From Coriobacteriaceae bacterium AF08-21 (GTDB lineage Bacteria; Actinomycetota; Coriobacteriia; Coriobacteriales; Coriobacteriaceae), in the NCBI GenBank assembly GCA_027687465.1, contig JAQCQR010000008.1:1-64000 (forward strand): 64,000 bases of DNA, read 5' to 3'. Below the pieces are notes generated by a model. That model had not been told where the DNA came from. It saw nothing but the letters and a program-made list of their open reading frames with translations, and searched no databases. The position numbers were made by a program, and so were the translations under genes. This document shows positions 44,671-54,448 of this stretch, piece by piece. Every line of letters starts with the position of its first letter. The first letter of the stretch is position 1.

Positions 44671-45372
44671 ATGGCCTATATCGAATTCAAAGACGTCATC
44701 AAGGCATACGGCGAGGGCGATGCCCGCATCCACGCGCTCGACGGCGCGAGCTTTACGGTCGAGCGCGGCGAGCTCGCCATCATTTTGGGTGCTTCGGGTG
44801 CCGGCAAGACCACGGCCCTCAACATTCTGGGCGGCATGGACACGGCAACTTCTGGCACCGTGACGGTGGACGGGCGTGACGTGAGCTCTGCCAACGAGGC
44901 TCAGCTTGTGGAATACCGTCGCGCTGACGTCGGCTTTGTCTTTCAGTTCTACAATCTGGTCCCCAACCTGACGGCGCTTGAGAACGTCGAACTCGCGGCG
45001 CAGATCTGCCCCGATTCGCTCGATGCCGAGCAAACGCTTCGCCAGGTTGGCCTGGGCGACCGCCTCGCTAACTTTCCGGCGCAGCTTTCGGGCGGCGAGC
45101 AGCAGCGCGTATCCATCGCCCGCGCGCTGGCTAAGAACCCCAAGCTGCTTTTGTGCGACGAGCCTACGGGTGCACTCGACTACAAAACCGGCAAGCAGAT
45201 CTTGCAGCTGCTACAGGACACTTGCCGCAAGCAAGGCATTACGGTCATCATCATCACCCACAACTCTGCGCTGGCGCCCATGGCCGATCGCCTGATCCGC
45301 TTTAAGAGCGGCCGCGTGGAGAGCGAGACGGTCCAGCAAAATCCCGTGCCTATCGAGACGATCGAGTGGTAG
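44671..45372 (+). CDS. ABC transporter ATP-binding protein (MacB/LolD type)
   Basis: 233 aa. Walker [10 protein letters not shown] is near residues 38-46, followed by signature [10 protein letters not shown] and Walker [12 protein letters not shown]. It is coupled to the FtsX-type permease that follows: the two frames abut or overlap. It probably powers a mechanotransmission-type or peptide/lipid transport system. Only a weak GGGA site precedes the ATG. Confidence 0.92.
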   Translation: MAYIEFKDVIKAYGEGDARIHALDGASFTVERGELAIILGASGAGKTTALNILGGMDTATSGTVTVDGRDVSSANEAQLVEYRRADVGFVFQFYNLVPNLTALENVELAAQICPDSLDAEQTLRQVGLGDRLANFPAQLSGGEQQRVSIARALAKNPKLLLCDEPTGALDYKTGKQILQLLQDTCRKQGITVIIITHNSALAPMADRLIRFKSGRVESETVQQNPVPIETIEW

Positions 45373-45377
45373 CGCCC

Positions 45378-48143
45378 ATGGACCAGGACCGCCAAAACAG
45401 CCAGCGCCGCGACGCGCAGAACACGGAGCGCGAGCAGGATTTTACGACCTACCGCACCGCCCAAAGCTCAAACGATATGGTGCCGACGGTTTTTCGCCGT
45501 GGCATCTACCGCACGATTCGCGGCAGCCTCAAACGCTTCTTGTCTATCGTTGTGATCACCGCGCTTGGCGTGAGCGTGATGTGCGGCCTTAAGGCGGGCT
45601 GCGAGGACCTGTGTGATTCGGTCGACGCCTATTTTGACCAGCAGAATGTCTATGACATCAACGTGCAGTCGACCTATGGTCTGACCGATGACGATCTTGC
45701 TGCCATTCAAGAGGTCGATGGCGTCGAGACGGCCGAGGGCATCTACACCGAGACCGCCTACACCGCCGTGGGTACAACGCGCGAGCGCGTGGTCGTGCAG
45801 AGCCTTTCCAAAGAGAATATTGACCAACCGGTGCTAGTACGCGGCGAGCTGCCCGAGACTTCGGGCGAAGTGGCAGTGACCTCACGTTTTTTGAAGGCTT
45901 CGGGCAAGAAAATCGGCGATACGGTGAGCTTTGCCGCCAACGATGCGAGCTCGTCGAACCAAAGCGCCAAGGACCAGTTTGCCGATGGGGACTACACCAT
46001 CACGGCCGAGGTTCTCGATCCTACCGACGTGAGCTCCGACTCGACCGTCAACGCCTTTCGCGCTGCTTCGACTGCGGACTACAAGTTCTACGTGAGCGAG
46101 GATGCCGCGACATCTTCTTCCTACTCCGCTGTCCACGTGGTCGTCGAGGGAGCCAAGAGCCTCAACTCCTATTCGGATGCCTACTCGGCAAAGATCAATG
46201 AGGTCAAGGGCAATATCGAGAAGATCCGCGAGGAGCGTGAGAAGGCGCGCGCCCAGGAGCTGACGGTCGACACACCGGCGAGCTTGGACGCGGCTGAGCG
46301 TCAGGCGAATATGGTCTTTGGGATCGAGCAGGACAACATTAATCGCATGGCCGAGGGCAGTGAGGAACGCGTCCAAGCTCAGGCCGAGTTGGACCAGCGT
46401 CGCGCCGCCGCCGATCAGCAATTCGCCGATGCCCGCGCCGAGCTTTCCAATCTGGGCGAATGCACTTGGTACATCCAGGACCGCGGTAACATCGCAAGCT
46501 ACTCGAGCGTCGAGAGCGACAGTTCTTCGATCGAGGCCATCGCCACCGTGTTCCCGTTTATCTTCTTTATCGTCGCCGTGCTCATCAGCCTCACCACCGC
46601 CACGCGCATGGTCGAAGAGGAGCGCACGCTTATTGGCCTGTACAAAGCACTCGGCTATTCGCGCGGACGCATCCTGTCCAAATACGTGGACTACTCGCTG
46701 TGGGCGTGTCTGATCGGTGGCGTGCTTGGCAATATCATCGGATTTGTGGGTCTGCCGCTGTTCCTGTTTACGGTGTTCGACGACATGTACTCGCTGCCCC
46801 AGATGCTGCTTTCGTACGACATCGTGTCATCGCTCGTATCGGTGGCGTTGTTTACCGTGGGCGTGGTGGGCGCCACGATTATCGCCTGCCGCCACGAGAT
46901 GGCTGAGACCCCGGCCTCGCTCATGCGCCCCAAGGCCCCGCGCGCCGGCTCGCGCATTCTGCTCGAGCGCATCGGCTTTATCTGGCACCGCATGGGCTTT
47001 TTGAACAAGGTCGCTGCACGCAACTTATTCCGCTACAAAAAGCGCGCCTTTATGACCATCTTTGGCATTGCGGGCTGCACGGCGCTTGTGATTTGCGGTA
47101 TGGGCATCCGTGATACGTCGGTCGCGTTGTCGCCCAAGCAGTACGGGCATATCACGCGCTATGACCTGCTGGCGGTTGCCAATCCCGATGATTTTTCGCA
47201 GACGTGCGCGGCACTGGATGAGCGCAGTGCAGCCAATGATTCCAACGTGACTGTGACTTCGACGCTGCCGATTATGACCGACAACGTCACCTTTACGTTT
47301 GGCGGTAAGAGCGAGACTGTGCAGCTGATCGTGGTGCCCGATGACCGCACGAACGACCTGGATGACTACGTGCGCCTAGAGGACGAGTCCAAAGAACCGC
47401 TCGCCCTGCGTGACGGAGACGTGTATTTGAGCAAGAGCTCTCAGCTGGTGCTGGGGATCAAGCCGGGTGACACGGCTCACGTCCAGGATTCGTCGCTCAA
47501 TGTTGCCAAGGTCAAGGTTAGCGACATTTCGCTTAACTATCTGGGCAACACGCTTTATATGACGCAGGGCACCTATGAGCGCGCGTTCGGTCGAAGCGCG
47601 CGTCTTAACGGCATCTTTGTGCTGCTTAAGGGCTCGTCGGCCGACCAGATTGCGTTTACCAACCGTCTTAAGAGCGATGGTTGGATTACGCTGTCGAGTA
47701 CCGCCGAGCATTGGGAAAACTATGAGGCAAACTTTACGATTATCAATTCGGTCGTGGTGCTTGTGACCTTTATGGCGGCGTGCCTGTCGTTTGTGGTGGT
47801 ATTCACGTTGTCTAACACCAACATCTCGGAGCGCGAACGCGAGCTGGCGACTATCAAGGTGCTGGGCTTCCGTCGTGGTGAGGTACACCACTACGTTAAC
47901 AAGGAGACGCTGATCCTCACGGCGATTGGCGCCGCGCTGGGCGTGCCGCTGGGTGGCCTGCTTGCCGAGAGCTTTACGTACATCCTGCAGATGCCGTCGC
48001 TGTACTTTGACGTCGAAGTCGAGCCGCTGAGCTACGCGCTTGCCGTGGTGCTTTCCTTTGGCTTTACGATCATCGTCAACCTCGCCACCAACCGAACGCT
48101 CAACAAGATCGACATGGTCGGCGCCCTCAAGAGCGCCGAGTAA
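45378..48143 (+). CDS. Large FtsX-family ABC permease
   Basis: 921 aa from the ATG at 45378; a GTG at 45366 overlapping the ATPase stop would add 4 residues. Helix 1 lies near residues 50-70. A large extracytoplasmic region follows with an Ala/Glu/Arg/Gln-rich coiled coil (about 275-350). Three helices (about 390-510), a second soluble domain and a final trio of helices (about 790-910) complete two FtsX units. This is the YvrN/DUF-type permease plan. Substrate unknown. Its stop is directly followed by an R2 repeat. Confidence 0.9.
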   Translation: MDQDRQNSQRRDAQNTEREQDFTTYRTAQSSNDMVPTVFRRGIYRTIRGSLKRFLSIVVITALGVSVMCGLKAGCEDLCDSVDAYFDQQNVYDINVQSTYGLTDDDLAAIQEVDGVETAEGIYTETAYTAVGTTRERVVVQSLSKENIDQPVLVRGELPETSGEVAVTSRFLKASGKKIGDTVSFAANDASSSNQSAKDQFADGDYTITAEVLDPTDVSSDSTVNAFRAASTADYKFYVSEDAATSSSYSAVHVVVEGAKSLNSYSDAYSAKINEVKGNIEKIREEREKARAQELTVDTPASLDAAERQANMVFGIEQDNINRMAEGSEERVQAQAELDQRRAAADQQFADARAELSNLGECTWYIQDRGNIASYSSVESDSSSIEAIATVFPFIFFIVAVLISLTTATRMVEEERTLIGLYKALGYSRGRILSKYVDYSLWACLIGGVLGNIIGFVGLPLFLFTVFDDMYSLPQMLLSYDIVSSLVSVALFTVGVVGATIIACRHEMAETPASLMRPKAPRAGSRILLERIGFIWHRMGFLNKVAARNLFRYKKRAFMTIFGIAGCTALVICGMGIRDTSVALSPKQYGHITRYDLLAVANPDDFSQTCAALDERSAANDSNVTVTSTLPIMTDNVTFTFGGKSETVQLIVVPDDRTNDLDDYVRLEDESKEPLALRDGDVYLSKSSQLVLGIKPGDTAHVQDSSLNVAKVKVSDISLNYLGNTLYMTQGTYERAFGRSARLNGIFVLLKGSSADQIAFTNRLKSDGWITLSSTAEHWENYEANFTIINSVVVLVTFMAACLSFVVVFTLSNTNISERERELATIKVLGFRRGEVHHYVNKETLILTAIGAALGVPLGGLLAESFTYILQMPSLYFDVEVEPLSYALAVVLSFGFTIIVNLATNRTLNKIDMVGALKSAE

Positions 48144-48190
48144 CCTGCCAAAAAGGGACAGGTTTATTTTGGCAGGTTTTATCTGGGCGA
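48144..48190 (+). repeat. R2 repeat copy 5
   Basis: Starts on the base after the permease stop codon. CCTGCCAAAA/TTTTGGCAGG stem with TTTTATCTGGGC tail. A separate hairpin GGGCGAACGCCGG/CCGGCGTTCGCCC follows to about 48228 and may complete termination. Confidence 0.82.
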
Positions 48191-48259
48191 ACGCCGGACA
48201 ACCATTAGGTGGCCCGGCGTTCGCCCCGTTTTGCTGGGGATGTCTGTCGTTCAGTGCTC

Positions 48260-48580
48260 TTACTGGCCAATCCAGTGTTGCGCATAGCTCTTAATGTCCT
48301 CGGTAAAACCGTCAAGGTCGTCAAGGGTGATCACGCTGTCGATAAGCAAATTGGCTATCTCGCGGTGCATTGTGCTGCGGCGAATGTCGTTTGCAATTAC
48401 GCCTGAGGACAGCTTGTCTCTATTGAGGCGCTCTTCTAGTGTCCAAAATCTACTGGACGCTTCGCTGTCGCCGTTCAGCATCTCAACGTACTGGGCGATG
48501 AGCTTTTCCATATAACGTTCTTGCCATTGAGGAAGCATTTTCTTAAATAGCTTCCAGTCGCTTTCGGCTACGTCGCGCAT
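48260..48580 (-). CDS. Small conserved protein of unknown function
   Basis: 106 aa from the ATG at 48580 with GGAGG just upstream. It is predicted all-helical and soluble: MRDVAESDWKLFKKMLPQWQERYMEK, then ALEERL-like and TMHREIANLLIDSVITLDDL. I recognise this type as a widespread family in gut Firmicutes and Actinobacteria that is sometimes mislabelled a multidrug transporter; it has no membrane segment. No function is known to me. Single gene. Confidence 0.7.
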   Translation of the reverse strand: MRDVAESDWKLFKKMLPQWQERYMEKLIAQYVEMLNGDSEASSRFWTLEERLNRDKLSSGVIANDIRRSTMHREIANLLIDSVITLDDLDGFTEDIKSYAQHWIGQ

Positions 48581-48708
48581 ATGTCCTCCGCTCGTCAAAC
48601 GGGCTTTCCATTTGCCTTTCATTCTATTTGGTTTTCGCTCACAGGCGTGGATGAGAGGCTCTCTTTAGCCTTCGAGATTGGGCTTGTATGGGTCGTATGC
48701 CACAAAAT

Positions 48709-48848
48709 GGGCCTATCTACTACGTTTGCTACCACACCCTCGACCGTGACAAAGATTATGAAATTAAAACCGCAGGTAGAGGGCTTGCCAATTTTCGGAA
48801 AAGGCGGGTATGGTCGGCCCTCTCGAGTTAAACGTAGTAAATAGGCCC
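48709..48848. repeat. Nested palindrome, family P5 copy 2
   Basis: Arms GGGCCTATCTACTACGTTT (48709-48727) and AAACGTAGTAAATAGGCCC (48830-48848) pair with one mismatch. The interior holds AAAACCGCAGGT (48767-48778), as in the copy at 8708. Confidence 0.7.
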
Positions 48849-48910
48849 TTTTCTTGGCGCGCGGTCAGCTCAATGCTAATCTCCGTGCCGGAACTGACCC
48901 AGTTGTTTGT

Positions 48911-48979
48911 AAGTTGCGGTGATATACGGACTGTTTGGCGCTTTGGAGCTTCAAAACAGTCCCTATCTCACCGCAACTT
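48911..48979. repeat. Nested palindrome, family P3 copy 1
   Basis: Arms AAGTTGCGGTGATATACGGA onward (48911-48936) and their near-complement ending ACCGCAACTT (48979). It shares the terminal GTTGCGGTGATA with the copy at 56455, while the inner arms differ. Confidence 0.7.
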
Positions 48980-49028
48980 GGAAGGGGCAGGCGGTGTCGG
49001 ATGAGTGGCGCTGGCTGGTTGGGGTGGT

Positions 49029-49949
49029 TTAGGCCTGTTTGCGGCACTTCCATTGTTTACGGCACCAACGCATGAGTGCTTTTACGACCGGGATGGTGAT
49101 GAGTATTACCCAGGCGGGATGGGGTTGCTCCAGGCAGAGCCACATGTAGAGGAACCATGCCTCGGCACTGACTGAATAGACGACATCGATCAGCTTAGAT
49201 AAGTGGCGTTGGTCGATAAAGTCGCCAAGCGCGTAATAGACGGGAATCAAAAAGACGAGGAAGAGCCCCGTAGCCCATGCGCCGCAGATGATGCCAAGCG
49301 CCAGATAGGCGAGGGCAACCACTGCGGGAAAGAGGAATTTGTTCCATGCACGTCCGACCTTGGTGTGGAAATGCTTGCCATGATGGTCGAGCTTGTCGTG
49401 TGCTTCCTTCCAGCTGGAAAACGTCTCGCCGTCGATGGTGACGGTGCCGTCGTCATTGGTGCGTACGCTATGCCCATCGTCCTCAAGCGTATCGATATGC
49501 ACGCCGCCCGGCCCCACATGTACCTCTTCGCCTTTGCGCTCGTTGGTCACATGGATGCCGCTCCAACCAACATGGACTTCCTCGCCTTTATTGGGATCAA
49601 TGACGTGGATACCGTGCGCGAGGGAAATATCGACAAGTGGTTTGTTGCCGCAATCGGCGTGCTCGGCAGAACCCTCAGCCTCGTCAGCCACATCCGCCGT
49701 CTCGGTGTCGGCGTTACCGTCCTTCAGGTCGTCGGCATCGTTGGCCGCCTCCCCATACAGCAGCTCATCCAGCGACACGCCATACAGCGCGGCGAGCGCA
49801 ATAAGGTTATCGGTATCGGGCGAGGATTCGCTGCGCTCCCATTTACTGACAGCCTGACGACTCACGCCCAGCTGGGCGGCAAGCGCCTCCTGAGAAAGCC
49901 CGGCAGCCTTGCGGCGATCAACGAGCCGCTGTGCCATCGCAAGATCCAT
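49029..49949 (-). CDS. XRE-family regulator with beta-repeats and membrane domain
   Basis: 306 aa from the ATG at 49949 (AAAGGAAC upstream). Residues 6-62 are an XRE HTH (LSQEALAAQLGVSRQAVSKWE). Residues 70-105 are acidic. Residues 113-148 hold two near-identical 18-residue units, GIHVIDPNKGEEVHVGWS and GIHVTNERKGEEVHVGPG, followed by a weaker third. Residues 206-297 contain three or four membrane helices. It is probably a membrane-tethered regulator whose HTH faces the cytoplasm. The ligand of the repeats is unknown. Confidence 0.85.
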   Translation of the reverse strand: MDLAMAQRLVDRRKAAGLSQEALAAQLGVSRQAVSKWERSESSPDTDNLIALAALYGVSLDELLYGEAANDADDLKDGNADTETADVADEAEGSAEHADCGNKPLVDISLAHGIHVIDPNKGEEVHVGWSGIHVTNERKGEEVHVGPGGVHIDTLEDDGHSVRTNDDGTVTIDGETFSSWKEAHDKLDHHGKHFHTKVGRAWNKFLFPAVVALAYLALGIICGAWATGLFLVFLIPVYYALGDFIDQRHLSKLIDVVYSVSAEAWFLYMWLCLEQPHPAWVILITIPVVKALMRWCRKQWKCRKQA

Positions 49950-50198
49950 AGCAGTTCCTTTCATGTGGTGACCGTAATCGAATGAGCCGAGTATGCCGAG
50001 AACAACCGGTAGCGACCACCATTTCTAGTTAGAATCTGCCCCAACCCTACCGCAACTACCGGTAGCAACCCCTAACGACCAGCCATTTTAGGACAAATGT
50101 CAGTGCTACTCTCAGCTAAGAGCCTGCAACATCCCAAAATCTCAGCCCACGCACTTGCAGCAAGAAGACGAATAGCCTCGGCCTCCCTAGTTACCGCA

Positions 50199-50319
50199 GG
50201 AGGCCCCAGGGCTTACCTCCCAAATCTTTCCGCAGGACGGAAGGACCCCGCCGCGCGAAGCGCACGGCGGGGTCCTGACATGTCCGAGGACGATTTGGGA
50301 GGTAAGCCCTGGGGTCTCC
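50199..50319 (-). repeat. Nested palindrome, family P1 copy 6
   Basis: Arms begin GGAGGCCCCAGGGCTTACCT (50199-50226) and return at 50292-50319. On the minus strand the order is arm, GTCCTCGGACATG, stem AGGACCCCGCCG, box CTGCGGAA, arm. It begins 24 bp after the pfk stop, in the same sense as that gene. Confidence 0.8.
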
Positions 50320-50342
50320 GATGGGGGCGGTTCCAGCCGAGG

Positions 50343-51422
50343 TTATTCGTCGCCGAAGCTGATGCCCAACGCTTTGGCCTCGCGCACCAGATCGCTCTGG
50401 GGGTCGACATATTTGAGCTTGCCGGCGACCTCCTCGAGCGACATGTGGCACATCTTGCCGTCGCGCAGGGCGATCATGTAGCCAAACTCGCCGCGCAGGC
50501 AGCCAAGCGCGGCCTCGACGCCGCACTGGGTCGCAAAGATGCGGTCCTGAGCGTCGGGCTGACCGCCGCGCTGCGTGTGGCCGGGGATGGCGACGCGGGT
50601 CTCGCGACCGGTCTTGGCCTCAATCTCCTTGGCGATGTCGTAGACGATCGACGGGCTTGTGCGCTCGGCGAGCTTCTTCTTGTACTCCTTCTTGGACAGC
50701 GCCGCGTCCTCCTTGGAGATAGCGCCCTCGGCGACGGCCACGATGGTAAAGCGGCTGCCGGTCTCCATGCGATGCTCAATGGTCTTGATGACGTTATCCA
50801 TGTCGTAGGGGATCTCGGGAATCAAGATGACATCCGCGCCGCCCGCGACGCCGGCATACAGCGGGATCCAGCCAACCTTGTGGCCCATGATTTCGATGAC
50901 AAACACGCGACCGTGGCTCGAAGCGGTGGTGTGGATGTCGTCGATGCACTTGGTGGCGACGTCGATGGCGCTCGTAAAGCCAAACGTCAACTCGGTGCCC
51001 CAGGTGTCGTTGTCGATGGTCTTGGGCAGGGCGATAACGTTGAGGCCCTCTTCGCGCAGGCGGTTGGCGGTCTTGGTGGAGCCGTTGCCGCCCAGCATAA
51101 ACAGGCAGTCGAGCTGCAACTTGTGATAGGTGTGGACCATCGCGGGCACCTTCTCGACGCCGTCGGCCTCGGGAGTATCCAGGCGCTTGAACGGCGTACG
51201 GCTCGTGCCCAGGATGGTGCCGCCGCGGGTGAGGATACCGCTAAAATCGGCGGGCGTCATGACGCGGAACCTGCTGTAGATAAGGCCCTGGTAGCCGTCC
51301 TCAAAACCGTAGATCTCGATAGGCTCTTCGCTATTGGTCATGAGTGTTTTGACGATGCCGCGCATGGTGGCGTTGAGCGCCTGGCAGTCGCCGCCACTGG
51401 TAAGAAGACCGATCCTGAGCAT
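50343..51422 (-). CDS. pfkA: 6-phosphofructokinase
   Basis: 359 aa. It phosphorylates fructose-6-phosphate in glycolysis. The N-terminal LTSGGDCQALNATMRG is the phosphoryl-donor loop. LGGNGSTKTA has Gly at the position that favours ATP (Asp there would indicate pyrophosphate), while PKTIDNDTWG carries the Lys typical of the mixed group III enzymes of actinobacteria. ATP use is therefore likely, but pyrophosphate use is not excluded. GGAAGGA precedes the ATG. It feeds the aldolase step. Confidence 0.92.
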   Translation of the reverse strand: MLRIGLLTSGGDCQALNATMRGIVKTLMTNSEEPIEIYGFEDGYQGLIYSRFRVMTPADFSGILTRGGTILGTSRTPFKRLDTPEADGVEKVPAMVHTYHKLQLDCLFMLGGNGSTKTANRLREEGLNVIALPKTIDNDTWGTELTFGFTSAIDVATKCIDDIHTTASSHGRVFVIEIMGHKVGWIPLYAGVAGGADVILIPEIPYDMDNVIKTIEHRMETGSRFTIVAVAEGAISKEDAALSKKEYKKKLAERTSPSIVYDIAKEIEAKTGRETRVAIPGHTQRGGQPDAQDRIFATQCGVEAALGCLRGEFGYMIALRDGKMCHMSLEEVAGKLKYVDPQSDLVREAKALGISFGDE

Positions 51423-51562
51423 GATGAATCCTTCCGGGCAAGTTATAACATGCGCATAAGTTTACCCCCGCACACTGTTGATACAGGGGTAAAACGTGTT
51501 AGCTCAAGCGTATAGAAATGTAAGCAACGTCAGGCGAGCGTAAGGTCGACGGGCCTGGCTCC

Positions 51563-52648
51563 TTACAGCGCGAAGGCGTCGACGTCGCCCCAGTGGCGGC
51601 GCAGCGTGATGGCGGCAGCGGGCTCGGTGTTGTCAAAGACGACCGACCACTGCGTGTTGCTGGTGATGTCTTCCGGATTGGGCTCTTGCGCTGCAGCGCG
51701 TAGGGCCTTCCAAGCGACTGCCTCGTCTTGGGCACCGACATGGGCGTCGAGGACATCGGCGATGGCGATGGCGCGTTCCTTGCCATGGCCCAGCTCGCCA
51801 TTCTTTTGGTTGGGCAGCACTTCGTCGCCATAGCAGGCGTAGAAGTTCGTAACCTGGCGTACAGGAGTCGCTTTGAAAGCGCGGTCCGGATCGCGCGGAT
51901 CCCACTCTACTACGCGCGCGTCACCGGCGGCGTCGTTGATAAAGAAGTGGTAGTCGCGTCCGGCCATGGCGTGCATGTCGTAGGCAGAAAGCAGGTCGAC
52001 GGCCTCCTGCGTGGTAGCCGCGCGGTCGAGCACCAGGCGGATGGCGAGCGAAGTGTTGATGACGGGGCGCTGCGTGTCCTGGTCACAGGGTTTGGAATCC
52101 AGGGTGAGCACGGCAATGGACACGCCACATTCGTTGACGCCGTCGAGCTGGGCAAACGGGCCCATCAACGCCGCAGCGCGTCCGCCGACGGAGTCAAGCG
52201 GAGTGTTATCGCCCAGGTTGTTAAGGGCGGCAAACCCGATGGAGGCATAGCTGCCGCGTGGGTGATTGCGCACCAGCAGCGCCGAGGTGTCGTCCTTAAA
52301 GTCGTAATTGCGACCGGTGCGCACGCGGCCTTCGGCATCTACGGCGACAAAGGCGCTGCAGGCAAACTGGGGTGCCTGGACATGTGCCGGCACACCGGGC
52401 AGCACCTGTGCCACCACGGCATCGATGTATGCCTGGTCATCGCGCACGCCAGCGGCGATGATGCGATCAAGATCGTAGTCGTAGGCGATGTCGATTGCGT
52501 ACAGGTCATAGCCATCCGCGTTGCCGGTCAAGCGTTTGAGTGACGCGGCGGACTTGATTTGTTTGTGATAAACGATACCGGTGGCAGCAGCAAGGCCGAC
52601 GGCGACTCCCGCGACACCGCAGGCGATGGCAATGTTACGTGGCTTCAT
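51563..52648 (-). CDS. Linear amide C-N hydrolase, Ntn family (bile-salt-hydrolase/acyltransferase-like)
   Basis: 361 aa. An N-terminal hydrophobic helix (about residues 8-27) probably anchors it or serves as a signal. The Ntn motif QFACSAFVAVDAEGRVRTGRNYDF (about 93-116) holds candidate nucleophile Cys96 and the RNYDF segment. NECGVSIAVL and ARVVEWDP follow as in C45/CBAH-like enzymes. True bile salt hydrolases begin at the nucleophile after Met removal, whereas this Cys is internal. It is therefore more like penicillin acyltransferase or a C45 peptidase-like amidase. Substrate unknown; host conjugates are plausible in the gut. Confidence 0.82.
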   Translation of the reverse strand: MKPRNIAIACGVAGVAVGLAAATGIVYHKQIKSAASLKRLTGNADGYDLYAIDIAYDYDLDRIIAAGVRDDQAYIDAVVAQVLPGVPAHVQAPQFACSAFVAVDAEGRVRTGRNYDFKDDTSALLVRNHPRGSYASIGFAALNNLGDNTPLDSVGGRAAALMGPFAQLDGVNECGVSIAVLTLDSKPCDQDTQRPVINTSLAIRLVLDRAATTQEAVDLLSAYDMHAMAGRDYHFFINDAAGDARVVEWDPRDPDRAFKATPVRQVTNFYACYGDEVLPNQKNGELGHGKERAIAIADVLDAHVGAQDEAVAWKALRAAAQEPNPEDITSNTQWSVVFDNTEPAAAITLRRHWGDVDAFAL

Positions 52649-52809
52649 GACGGCTCCTTTCGTCCTGTTAGCGTAATTGTCGCAAAAGGAGTGCGGACAT
52701 GATGGCTTAACTTGGCGAGCGGCGCGGGATTAAACATGGAATGAAAGGCACGGCACCGGCGCGGCGGGGTATGCTGGAGGGAACCATCAACCCAGCGAAA
52801 GGGGAGAGC

Positions 52810-54195
52810 ATGACGGATCAGGAAACGCCCGAGAGCGCGCACGTGACGGCCGACGATATCGAGGCCGCCAACGACCTTATCGACTTTATCGAGGCATGCC
52901 CCAGCATGTTCCATACGGCGGCGACCATTATGGCCGAGCTCGACGAGGCGGGCTTTACCTACCTGCCCGAGAACGCAGCATGGGATATCGAGCCGGGCGG
53001 GCGTTATTACACGCAGCGCAACACTTCGAGCGTTGTTGCCTTTAAGGTGGGCGAGGACCTGGCCGCGACGTGGGGCGAGGACGGCGTTGTCGGTGACTAT
53101 CATTTTCAGCTCACGGCGTCACACAGCGATTCGCCGACGTTTAAGGTCAAGGCTGTGCCCGAGCTTGACGGCGCGGGCGAGACGCTGCGCCTGAACACCG
53201 AGGCATACGGCGGCATGATCGACTACACCTGGTTCGATCGCCCGCTGGCACTCGCGGGCCGCGTGCTGGTGCGCGAGGGCGACCGTATTGAGAGCCGCCT
53301 GCTCGCCACCGAGCGCGAGGTCGCTATCATTCCGAGCCTTGCTATCCATATGAACCGCGGCGTTAACGAGGGCTTTGCTCCCAATCGAGCCGTCGACCTG
53401 TGCCCGCTCATCAGCGCTGATGACCTTAAGCAGGGCGACTTTGACGCCCTGATCGCCGACGAGCTGGATGTTGAGCCCGAGCAGATTCTGGGCCGCGATT
53501 TGTTCCTGGTCAACCGCCAGGATGCGCGCATTTGGGGCTGGGCCGACGAGTTTATCTCGACGCCCAAGCTCGATGACCTGGCATGCGCCTATACCTCGCT
53601 GCAGGCATTTTTGGGTGCCGAGAATGCGCACGACATCTCGGTCTTCTGCTGCTTTGATAACGAGGAGGTTGGCTCCGAGACCAAGCAGGGCGCCATGTCG
53701 ACGTTCTTGGCCGACGCGCTGCGCCGCATCAACGGGTCGCTGGGCTTCGATGACGAGTCGTATCACCGTGCGCTTGCCGCCTCGATGCTCGTGAGCTGCG
53801 ACAACGCGCATGCCGTGCACCCCAACCACGCCGAGAAGTGCGATGCGCGCAACCAGGTTGTGCTCAACGGCGGCATCGTCATCAAGGAGGCCGCCAACCA
53901 GCACTACTGCACCGATGCCTTTAGTCGCGCGGTGTTCCAGGCCATCTGCGATGACGCTGACGTACCCACGCAGGCCTTCGCCAACAAGAGCGATATGGCG
54001 GGTGGCTCTACCCTTGGCAATCTGTCCAATATGCAGGCGAGTATGCACGCCGTGGACGTGGGCCTGCCGCAGCTGGCCATGCACTCAAGCTACGAGACCG
54101 GCGGCGTGCGCGACGTGATGTACGCCATCCGCGCCCTCACCGCCTTCTACGAGCGCAACCTAACCATCAACGGCGCCGAAAGCGTGGAGCTCTAA
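52810..54195 (+). CDS. M18-family aminopeptidase
   Basis: 461 aa from the ATG at 52810 (GGGGAGAG upstream). Cytoplasmic di-zinc aminopeptidase releasing N-terminal, often acidic, residues. Metal and catalytic motifs: TASHSDSPTFK (His), STPKLDDLACAY (Asp), CFDNEEVGSETKQGA (Glu pair) and late AMHSSYETGGVRD (His). Length is that of bacterial ApeB/PepC-type M18 enzymes. An R2 repeat follows two bases after its stop. Confidence 0.92.
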   Translation: MTDQETPESAHVTADDIEAANDLIDFIEACPSMFHTAATIMAELDEAGFTYLPENAAWDIEPGGRYYTQRNTSSVVAFKVGEDLAATWGEDGVVGDYHFQLTASHSDSPTFKVKAVPELDGAGETLRLNTEAYGGMIDYTWFDRPLALAGRVLVREGDRIESRLLATEREVAIIPSLAIHMNRGVNEGFAPNRAVDLCPLISADDLKQGDFDALIADELDVEPEQILGRDLFLVNRQDARIWGWADEFISTPKLDDLACAYTSLQAFLGAENAHDISVFCCFDNEEVGSETKQGAMSTFLADALRRINGSLGFDDESYHRALAASMLVSCDNAHAVHPNHAEKCDARNQVVLNGGIVIKEAANQHYCTDAFSRAVFQAICDDADVPTQAFANKSDMAGGSTLGNLSNMQASMHAVDVGLPQLAMHSSYETGGVRDVMYAIRALTAFYERNLTINGAESVEL

Positions 54196-54197
54196 AA

Positions 54198-54248
54198 CCT
54201 GCCAAAAAGGGATGTTAATTTTGGCAGGTTTTATCTGGGCAAATGCCG
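54198..54248 (+). repeat. R2 repeat copy 6
   Basis: CCTGCCAAAAAGGGATG...TTTTGGCAGGTTTTATCTGGGC, with a short deletion in the centre. It lies directly after the aminopeptidase gene, same sense. Confidence 0.78.
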
Positions 54249-54307
54249 CAATGCCAACAGCTGGACGGAATTGTTAAGACACCGCTGGTCGAGCAAACGT
54301 CAGCGAG

Positions 54308-54406
54308 CGACGTCCAGAGCGAACAAGTTGGCATGAAAAAAGGCGAGGCATTGACCTTCTGGTCATGCCTCGCCTTTTGAATGACAAATTGTCGTTCTGG
54401 ACGTTG
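54308..54406 (-). ncRNA. Structured RNA-like element P4 copy 2
   Basis: Outer stem ACGTCCAGA (54310-54318) / TCTGGACGT (54396-54404). Inner stem AAAAGGCGAGGCA (54338-54350) / TGCCTCGCCTTTT (54366-54378) capped by TGACC-TTCT-GGTCA. Unpaired blocks match the copy at 9893. It lies 43 bp after the stop of the minus-strand dehydrogenase and can also serve as terminator. Confidence 0.62.
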
Positions 54407-54448
54407 CGCAGCGTCGGCCGGTCCGCCGTTCGTAAGAACGGCGGAACC

